Shown piece by piece: positions 6,059 through 10,979 of a stretch of DNA of 10,979 nt (position 1 is the stretch's first letter; every line of letters begins with the position of its first letter). A program made the translations under genes and the position numbers. Source of the DNA: Ignavibacteriales bacterium CG12_big_fil_rev_8_21_14_0_65_30_8 (GTDB taxonomy: Bacteria; Bacteroidota; Ignavibacteria; Ignavibacteriales; Ignavibacteriaceae); assembly GCA_002783525.1 (NCBI GenBank), contig PFGS01000088.1, positions 1 to 10,979 of the forward strand. The letters run 5' to 3'. Under the pieces are notes generated by a model. The model saw nothing but the letters and a program-made list of their open reading frames with translations. It did no database searches and was not told the origin of the DNA.

Positions 6059-6104
6059 TGTCATAAATCCGACATATACATACCTCTATTCTAATATATA
6101 TTTG
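6059..6104 (+). promoter_or_regulatory. Crp/Fnr-like dyad with TAnnTTTG promoter element
   Basis: TGTCA-TAAATC-CGACA (6059-6074) is a dyad with perfect TGTC/GACA arms, and TATATTTG at 6097-6104 matches the Bacteroidota TAnnTTTG -7 element. If transcription begins about seven bases after that element, the dyad centre (6066.5) lies roughly 43 bases upstream, the class II position used by Crp/Fnr activators. The 76-residue thioredoxin-like gene starts 12 bases after the octamer. The geometry is suggestive; the half-sites are short. Confidence 0.4.
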
Positions 6105-6115
6105 AAATTAAAAAA

Positions 6116-6346
6116 ATGATTTTAACATTATATGTAACTGATAATTGTAAAGCTTGTGAAAGAGTAAAAAATCAACTTAAAAGTCTATTACAAGATCGTA
6201 AAGATGTGACTTTGTTTATTGAAAACATAATTAAAAAAAATATTAAAAATATTTTAATTGTTCCTGCATTATATATTGATGAAGAACTATATGTGCTAGG
6301 AGATATAAATGAAGAAAAATTTTTAAATAGGTTAAAGAATATTTGA
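6116..6346 (+). CDS. Small thioredoxin-fold protein with CxxC
   Basis: This 76-residue protein has the core of a thioredoxin/glutaredoxin fold: strand ILTLYVTDN (2-10), active-site motif C11-K-A-C14 at the start of a helix (ERVKNQLKSLL), strand VTLFIENI (31-38), I48-V-P50 giving the conserved cis-proline before strand ALYIDEELYVLG, and a final helix EEKFLNRLKNI. Its size is like glutaredoxins or minimal redoxins. It has no signal peptide, so it probably works in the cytoplasm as a thiol-disulfide exchanger; the partner is unknown. It follows the Crp/Fnr gene by 66 bases, with its own possible promoter and operator in that gap. The ATG follows an A-run without a Shine-Dalgarno, and the stop is TGA. 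The remaining spacer 6347-6534 is AT-rich and shows no gene or clear terminator. Confidence 0.8.
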   Translation: MILTLYVTDNCKACERVKNQLKSLLQDRKDVTLFIENIIKKNIKNILIVPALYIDEELYVLGDINEEKFLNRLKNI

Positions 6347-6530
6347 TGTGTTAGTTATCCCCAAAAATAAAATTTTTATAATTAGAAATATTAATCACTA
6401 CAAAAATACAATGAGAGCAATATTTATATCTAATTGAAAAGTATAACTATTCTACCACTTATGTAAAACTTTCCCTATTTATTTGTACTTAAAACATCTT
6501 TTCTCAATATTAATAATATTAATTAGAGTT

Positions 6531-6559
6531 TTTTTTGCAAAAAACATCCTTTGGAGGAT
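6531..6559 (+). promoter_or_regulatory. Leader palindromes around the peptidase ribosome binding site
   Basis: TTTTTTGCAAAAAA (6531-6544) is a perfect 14-base palindrome. ATCCT (6546-6550) can pair with AGGAT (6555-6559) around a TTGG loop, which would hide most of the GGAGGA Shine-Dalgarno (6553-6558) of the peptidase gene. GGAGGA ends 3 bases before the ATG at 6562, a short spacing. The hairpin is only 5 bp, so translational control is speculative. Confidence 0.3.
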
Positions 6560-6561
6560 TT

Positions 6562-8817
6562 ATGAAAGCATTTAGGCAGCTTTTAGTTTTATTTGTTGTT
6601 GTCCTTTTCATCCAACCAATTATTCCCCAAGAAACAGACAAATCTATTTTAACTATTGATCGTCTTTTTAAGAATTATGAATTCAGGGGAGAAAGATTTG
6701 GTCCGGCTCGCTTTTTAGACAACGGTAAAAGTTATACAACTTTAGAACCTTCTGAAACTGTAAAAAGAGCTAGGGACATTATAAAATATGATACTGAATC
6801 CGGTGATAGAACAATTTTAGTTTCTGCTGAACTATTAATTCCAAAAGGAGATACAACCGCCCTTTCTATTTCAAATTATGAATGGTCTTCAGATAAAAAT
6901 ATGCTGCTGATATTTACAAACACAAAAAGAGTCTGGAGATATAATACAAAAGGTGATTACTGGGTATTAAATTTAAATACAGAAGAACTTAAAAAACTTG
7001 GTGGAAATGCGCCTGAATCCTCTCTTATGTTCACAAAGTTTTCTCCAGACAATAAAAAAGTTGCATATGTAAGTGAACACAATGTTTTTATTCAAGACTT
7101 ATCAGATTGGAAAATAACTCAACTAACTTTTGACGGATCTAACACAACAATAAACGGAACTTTTGACTGGGTTTATGAAGAAGAACTTGATGACAGAGAC
7201 GGATTCCGCTGGAGTCCCGACAGCAAAAATATTGCTTACTGGCAGTTAGATGCTTCCGGAATTGGCGAATTTTTAATGATCAACACAACCGATTCAATTT
7301 ATTCTCATACAATTCCTGTTCAATATCCAAAAGTAGGAACAATAAATTCTAATTGCAGAGTTGGTGTTGTAAGTGCTGAAGGCGGTAAAACAACCTGGAT
7401 GAAAGTGCCGGGTGATATGAGAAATGATTATTACATTCCAAGAATGGGCTGGCCTAATACATCAGATGAAATTTATGTACAAAGATTAAATCGTCCACAA
7501 AATAAACTTGACATAATGCTTTGTAATATTAAAACCGGTGATGTGAAAACTATTCTTAAAGAAACCGATGATGCTTGGATAGATATTAATGATGATATGC
7601 ATTGGTTTAATGAAGGAAGAAGTTTTACCTGGATTAGTGAAAGAGATGGTTGGAGACATATGTATGTGGTTTCAAGAGATGGAAAAGATGTGAAATTAGT
7701 TACTCCGGGTAATTTTGATGTGATATCAGTTTCAACAATTGATTTTGATAACGGTTGGATTTATTATATTGCTTCACCAAACAACGCAACACAAAGATAT
7801 TTATTCAGGGTTTCACTAAATGGTAATGGAAAAATTGAAAAAATAACACCAAAAGATTTAAGCGGTGTAAATTCATATCAGATCTCTGACGGATCAAATT
7901 ATGCAATTCATACTTATACTAATATAAATACTGTAGCAACTATAGATCTGGTAGAATTACCAAGTCATAAAGTAATAAGAAATTTAGTTGCTAATAAAAA
8001 ACTAAAAGAAAAATTTGATGCCGTTAAAAAATTACCTATTGAGCTTTTTAAAGTAAAGATAGAAAATGGAGTTGAATTAGATGGATGGATGGTAAAACCA
8101 CCGGATTTTGATCCTTCAAAAAAATATCCTGTACTTTATTACTTGTATGGTCATCCTGCAGCACAAACTGTTATGGATAGATGGTCAGGTGCATTTTTGT
8201 GGTATATGATGCTTGCGCAACATGGTTATATTGTTGTTAGTATAGATAACAGAGGTACACCGGCACCAAAGGGTCGTGCTTTTAGAAAACATATTTATAA
8301 AGATGTTGGTACTTTAGCTTCAATCGATCAAGCTGAAGCAATGAAAGTTTTAATGAACAACAATCATTTCATCGATCCTGAAAGAATTGGTGTTTGGGGA
8401 TGGAGCGGCGGTGCTGTTTCAACTCTCAATCTAATGTTCCGTTATCCTGATATTTTTAGCGTAGGGATGGCCGTAGCTCCTGTAACAGATGAAAGGCTTT
8501 ATGATACAATTTATATGGAAAGATATATGGGACTTCTGAAAGATAATGAAGAAGGATATATTCAATCAGCTGCAGTTACTTTTGCAAAAGATCTTAAAGG
8601 AAAATTATTGGTTGTTCACGGAACAGGTGATGATAATGTTCATTATCAAAATACTGAAAGGTTAATAGATGAATTAGTAAAAAATAATAAACCATTTACA
8701 ATGATGGCTTATCCTAATCGTTCTCACGGTATTTATGAAGGTCCCGGGACAAGACTTCATTTGTATTCACTTTTAACTTCTTATTTGGAAACTAATCTTC
8801 CTGCAGGTGGAAGATAA
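6562..8817 (+). CDS. Dipeptidyl-peptidase IV-type S9 serine peptidase
   Basis: The 751-residue product is a secreted prolyl-oligopeptidase-clan (S9B) enzyme that releases N-terminal dipeptides, typically Xaa-Pro, in the periplasm or at the cell surface. The start chosen is the ATG with GGAGGA upstream; it gives a proper signal peptide (MKAFRQLLVLFVVVLFIQP). An earlier in-frame TTG at 6535 lies inside a T/A palindrome and is unlikely. Residues about 25-480 form the beta-propeller (SPD/WSPD repeats), including DWVYEEE at 202-208, the double-Glu motif that binds the substrate amino terminus in DPP IV. The alpha/beta hydrolase domain carries the complete triad: Ser615 in GWSGG, Asp690 in GTGDDNVH and His722 in RSHGIYEG. 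Length and motifs are full, so it should be active. It probably feeds on proteins and peptides. It stands alone, convergent with the downstream minus-strand genes. Confidence 0.95.
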   Translation: MKAFRQLLVLFVVVLFIQPIIPQETDKSILTIDRLFKNYEFRGERFGPARFLDNGKSYTTLEPSETVKRARDIIKYDTESGDRTILVSAELLIPKGDTTALSISNYEWSSDKNMLLIFTNTKRVWRYNTKGDYWVLNLNTEELKKLGGNAPESSLMFTKFSPDNKKVAYVSEHNVFIQDLSDWKITQLTFDGSNTTINGTFDWVYEEELDDRDGFRWSPDSKNIAYWQLDASGIGEFLMINTTDSIYSHTIPVQYPKVGTINSNCRVGVVSAEGGKTTWMKVPGDMRNDYYIPRMGWPNTSDEIYVQRLNRPQNKLDIMLCNIKTGDVKTILKETDDAWIDINDDMHWFNEGRSFTWISERDGWRHMYVVSRDGKDVKLVTPGNFDVISVSTIDFDNGWIYYIASPNNATQRYLFRVSLNGNGKIEKITPKDLSGVNSYQISDGSNYAIHTYTNINTVATIDLVELPSHKVIRNLVANKKLKEKFDAVKKLPIELFKVKIENGVELDGWMVKPPDFDPSKKYPVLYYLYGHPAAQTVMDRWSGAFLWYMMLAQHGYIVVSIDNRGTPAPKGRAFRKHIYKDVGTLASIDQAEAMKVLMNNNHFIDPERIGVWGWSGGAVSTLNLMFRYPDIFSVGMAVAPVTDERLYDTIYMERYMGLLKDNEEGYIQSAAVTFAKDLKGKLLVVHGTGDDNVHYQNTERLIDELVKNNKPFTMMAYPNRSHGIYEGPGTRLHLYSLLTSYLETNLPAGGR

Positions 8818-8841
8818 TCTGATTATACCACAACCTTCTTC

Positions 8842-8878
8842 TTATTTATTTAAGAGGGGATTAGAATTAATTAAATAA
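8842..8878. repeat. AT-rich hairpin between convergent genes
   Basis: TTATTTATTTAA (8842-8853) pairs with TTAATTAAATAA (8867-8878) with one mismatch around a 13-base loop. It contains only A-T pairs and no clear T-run, so it is a weak candidate for transcription termination of the peptidase gene. Confidence 0.25.
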
Positions 8879-8896
8879 CAATTTAAAATATTAATT

Positions 8897-8918
8897 GACA
8901 CGACCTTTAGGTCGTGTC
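8897..8918. repeat. Perfect palindrome GACACGACCT/AGGTCGTGTC
   Basis: The 10-base arms 8897-8906 and 8909-8918 are perfect inverted copies separated by TT. This hairpin is far more G+C-rich than its surroundings and lies between convergent transcription units. Neither strand has a proper T-run after it, so it is either an atypical two-way terminator or a copy of a dispersed REP-like palindrome. The core CGACCTTTAGGTCG resembles palindromes I associate with REP-type elements, but this cannot be shown from one copy. Confidence 0.6.
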
Positions 8919-8977
8919 TAAAAATTATGGAATGATAAATAAAGTAACTTATTATAGCACTAAAAAATATATTTCTT

Positions 8978-9190
8978 TTAATACGAAATATCACTCACCT
9001 TAATAATTTCAGCTTCGTAACCTTTTTCTTGAATATAGCTAATAAACTCAGGATTAAAATATTTTTGATGAGTTTTTTCGTATTCAGTTAAAAGCTCTTC
9101 TACTTTATCGTGAGGTAAAGTACATCTTAAATAATTTAATTCTTCTTTGTCATCATATATTTTGTAATAATAATTTTGTTTGTCAGGCAT
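8978..9190 (-). CDS. Small conserved-looking protein of unknown function
   Basis: This 70-residue acidic soluble protein has alternating strands and helices (YYYKIYDD, EELNYLRCTLPHDKVEELLTEY, NPEFISYIQEKGYEAEIIKVSDI). It has no signal peptide or membrane segment and one cysteine (C23). The gene is credible because AGAGG (9200-9196 on the minus strand) lies five bases before its ATG, and it follows the acyl-CoA dehydrogenase gene by 27 bases in the same direction, so the two are probably one operon. I do not recognise the family. The opposite-strand hairpin region at 8897-8918 would end the operon. Confidence 0.72.
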   Translation of the reverse strand: MPDKQNYYYKIYDDKEELNYLRCTLPHDKVEELLTEYEKTHQKYFNPEFISYIQEKGYEAEIIKVSDISY

Positions 9191-9217
9191 ATTAACCTCT
9201 GTTATTATATTAATAAA

Positions 9218-10939
9218 TTATACTAAAATCTTTTCAGCGTGCAAAATATCATTGAACAGTCCGTCTTTGATCGATTCTGAATTACTTTTTGCCTTTGCAA
9301 GTGAAGTAAGTATATATCGATTAGCTATAAAAACTTTCTTTGGTTCTTTTTCTGCTTGTTCAAGAAGTAAATAGCCTACATACAAATAGCTGTAAAGTTC
9401 AACTAAATCTTTTGCGGCAACATTTTGAAATGCAGTATCTTTTTTCTCTTCCACATATTTTAAACAATCATAAAATATTTCCCTAATAGTAATCAAATGA
9501 TTTACAAGAGGCTGTACACCACCTTTATATTGTCTCTTTTCTTTTTCATCGAATAAATCTTTAAATACATCTTTAATAACACTTCCTATAGCTGCAACTA
9601 TTTGAAGTTGAGAAGTACCTTCATATATATTTGTTATTCTTGCATCGCGAACTAATCTTTCAACTTTAAATTCCTTCATATAGCCTGTACCACCGTGTAT
9701 CTGTAGAGCATCGTAAGTAATTTTGTTACACGATTCACTTATTATATATTTAGTAAGAGGCGTTAAAAAATTAGATTCTCTAACTATTTTTTTCAGTCTT
9801 ATATTTTCTTCTGAAAATGGTTTTCCCTCTTTTTTAAGTCTTTCAATTTTTACTTCTAATTTTTCTTTTAAATCAATTGATTGTGCTGAACTATAAAGCA
9901 GAGCTCTATCAGCTTCCAGCATTACGCGCATATCTATAAGCATATTTGTTACAACAGGAATATTATAAATAGATTTACCAAATTGTTCTCTATCATGTGC
10001 ATATTTTAATGCTTCTTCATAAGCAGCTTGTGCAATTCCTAGCGCCTGTGCACCAATCCCCATTCTTGCTCTGAACATCAGATCAAAAACATATTTTATT
10101 AGCCCGAATTTTCTATGACCTATAAGTTGTGCAGGTGTATCATTAAATTGAAGTTCACAAGTCGGAGAGCCGTGTATTCCAAGTTTGTTCTCTATTCTTC
10201 TTACCTTAACTGTTTCATCACCGTAACAGACAAACATACTTAATCCGCGTGCGTCCTTGGTTCCCACTTCTGAACGGGATAAAACAAGTAATACATTTCC
10301 ATTTCCATTTGTTATAAATCTTTTTACCCCTTTAAGAAACCAATTTCCTTTTTCATCTTGATATGCTCTTAATTTTACAGATTGTAGATCTGAACCTGCA
10401 TCCGGTTCTGTTAATGCCATTGCACCAGTGAATTCTCCTGAGCAAAATCCTGGAATAAATTCTTGTGCTTGTTCTTTTGTACCAAATTTAATTATTGTAT
10501 CTCCAATATCCTGCAAGCTAAAAATATTCATTAAAGAAGCATCCGCTCGTGATATCATTTCCACAGCCATCATATAAATTGTAAATGGAAAATTTATTCC
10601 GTCTAATTCTCTGGGGAAAGTAAATCCCAAAAGATTTGCTTGTTTTAACTGTTGTAGATTTTCCTGAGTACCTGAAGCATAAGTTACTCTTCCATCTTTA
10701 AACAAAGCTCCTTCATGATCTACATCAGCAGCGCGTTCTGAAATATAATTTCCCGTAATATCACCTAATACTTCCAGAACTTTTCTATAATTTTCAATTG
10801 CATCTTCATAATCTACGGGTGCATAATTATATTTTTTTGCCTGTTCATAACCTTCTTCTGCTATTTCTATAACTTCTTTTAAATCTAGATTATTAAAATA
10901 AAATTGAAGATCGGTGTTATCTGTAAAATAATTTGGCAT
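9218..10939 (-). CDS. Acyl-CoA dehydrogenase, long form (573 aa)
   Basis: This FAD flavoenzyme catalyses the alpha,beta-dehydrogenation of an acyl-CoA, passing electrons to electron-transfer flavoprotein. It has the three acyl-CoA dehydrogenase parts: an N-terminal helical domain (about 45-170), a middle beta domain with AMALTEPDAGSD (173-184), and a C-terminal helical domain with RARMGIGAQALGIAQAAYEEAL, AHDREQFGKSI, QIHGGTGYMKEFKVERLVRDARI (413-435) and IYEGTSQLQ (438-446), where E440 matches the catalytic base of medium-chain enzymes. At 573 residues it is longer than the usual ~380. It has an N-terminal extension, a charged insert at about 355-390 (LKEKLEVKIERLKKEGKPF) and a C-terminal helical tail of about 120 residues, as in the long DmdC/FadE-like subgroup. 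The substrate cannot be read from the sequence. AGGA lies seven bases before the ATG. It is probably transcribed with the 70-residue gene behind it. Confidence 0.94.
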   Translation of the reverse strand: MPNYFTDNTDLQFYFNNLDLKEVIEIAEEGYEQAKKYNYAPVDYEDAIENYRKVLEVLGDITGNYISERAADVDHEGALFKDGRVTYASGTQENLQQLKQANLLGFTFPRELDGINFPFTIYMMAVEMISRADASLMNIFSLQDIGDTIIKFGTKEQAQEFIPGFCSGEFTGAMALTEPDAGSDLQSVKLRAYQDEKGNWFLKGVKRFITNGNGNVLLVLSRSEVGTKDARGLSMFVCYGDETVKVRRIENKLGIHGSPTCELQFNDTPAQLIGHRKFGLIKYVFDLMFRARMGIGAQALGIAQAAYEEALKYAHDREQFGKSIYNIPVVTNMLIDMRVMLEADRALLYSSAQSIDLKEKLEVKIERLKKEGKPFSEENIRLKKIVRESNFLTPLTKYIISESCNKITYDALQIHGGTGYMKEFKVERLVRDARITNIYEGTSQLQIVAAIGSVIKDVFKDLFDEKEKRQYKGGVQPLVNHLITIREIFYDCLKYVEEKKDTAFQNVAAKDLVELYSYLYVGYLLLEQAEKEPKKVFIANRYILTSLAKAKSNSESIKDGLFNDILHAEKILV

Positions 10940-10947
10940 TTTAATTC

Positions 10948-10979
10948 CTATTTCAATTTGTTTTTATATGCTTCAATAA
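10948..10979 (-). CDS. Possible C-terminal end of an upstream gene (partial)
   Basis: On the minus strand one frame reads I-E-A-Y-K-N-K-L-K then TAG at 10950-10948, ending 8 bases before the acyl-CoA dehydrogenase ATG and overlapping its AGGA ribosome binding site. Such tight spacing is typical of an operon, and the peptide is plausible as a lysine-rich C-terminus. Only nine codons are visible, so this could be chance; the sequence right of the window would settle it. Confidence 0.35.
   Translation of the reverse strand, partial: IEAYKNKLK

Noticed and set aside
6535..6561. TTG start for the peptidase
   Set aside because: The TTG lies inside the T6GCA6 palindrome with no ribosome binding site; the ATG at 6562 has GGAGGA and gives a better signal peptide.
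9180..9374. Plus-strand frame opposite the acyl-CoA dehydrogenase end
   Set aside because: It is antisense to two supported minus-strand genes and has no recognisable motif.

Overview
The window is about 30% G+C by eye. The initiator tRNA gene does not encode CCA, Shine-Dalgarno sequences are absent before several genes, and two promoter-like TAnnTTTG elements are present. Together with the protein content (secreted DPP IV-type peptidase, Omp85 barrel protein, a ~570-residue acyl-CoA dehydrogenase) this points to a free-living Gram-negative bacterium of the Bacteroidota/Chlorobi/Ignavibacteriota group. I favour an Ignavibacteria-like organism, but this is inference from style, not from a database match.

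Left end (1-728): a complete initiator tRNA-Met with its terminator, a 14-base copy of part of its D-arm at the very start of the window, and on the minus strand the broken 5' part of a secreted polysaccharide deacetylase gene (in-frame TGA, then loss of the 3' part). The spacer to the next gene carries an unusual three-copy inverted repeat.

Middle (729-6346), plus strand: a secreted DsrE-fold protein; a secreted DUF302 protein; a two-gene operon of an unrecognised multi-span membrane protein and a NrtS-like nitrate/nitrite transporter with a degenerate zinc-ribbon tail; a large outer-membrane protein that appears to fuse a cysteine-free DsbD N-terminal-like domain to an Omp85 barrel; a Crp/Fnr-family regulator; and a 76-residue thioredoxin-fold protein with a CxxC motif. 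Short dyads with Crp/Fnr-like geometry lie upstream of the regulator and of the thioredoxin-like gene, the latter at about the class II activator distance from a TAnnTTTG element. A reasonable reading is an accessory redox/nitrogen-oxide or envelope-stress neighbourhood around a local Crp/Fnr regulator, but the link between the genes rests on proximity and motifs only.

Right end (6347-10979): a secreted dipeptidyl-peptidase IV-type serine peptidase (plus strand) converges on a minus-strand pair, an acyl-CoA dehydrogenase and a 70-residue protein of unknown function. A perfect 10-bp-stem palindrome sits between the converging units. The last 32 bases may hold the C-terminal codons of a further minus-strand gene in the acyl-CoA dehydrogenase operon.

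The most interesting items are the DsbD_N-like/Omp85 fusion, the NrtS-like protein with its tail and membrane partner, the dyad-plus-promoter arrangement at the thioredoxin-like gene, and the three-copy inverted repeat between the pseudogene and the DsrE gene.
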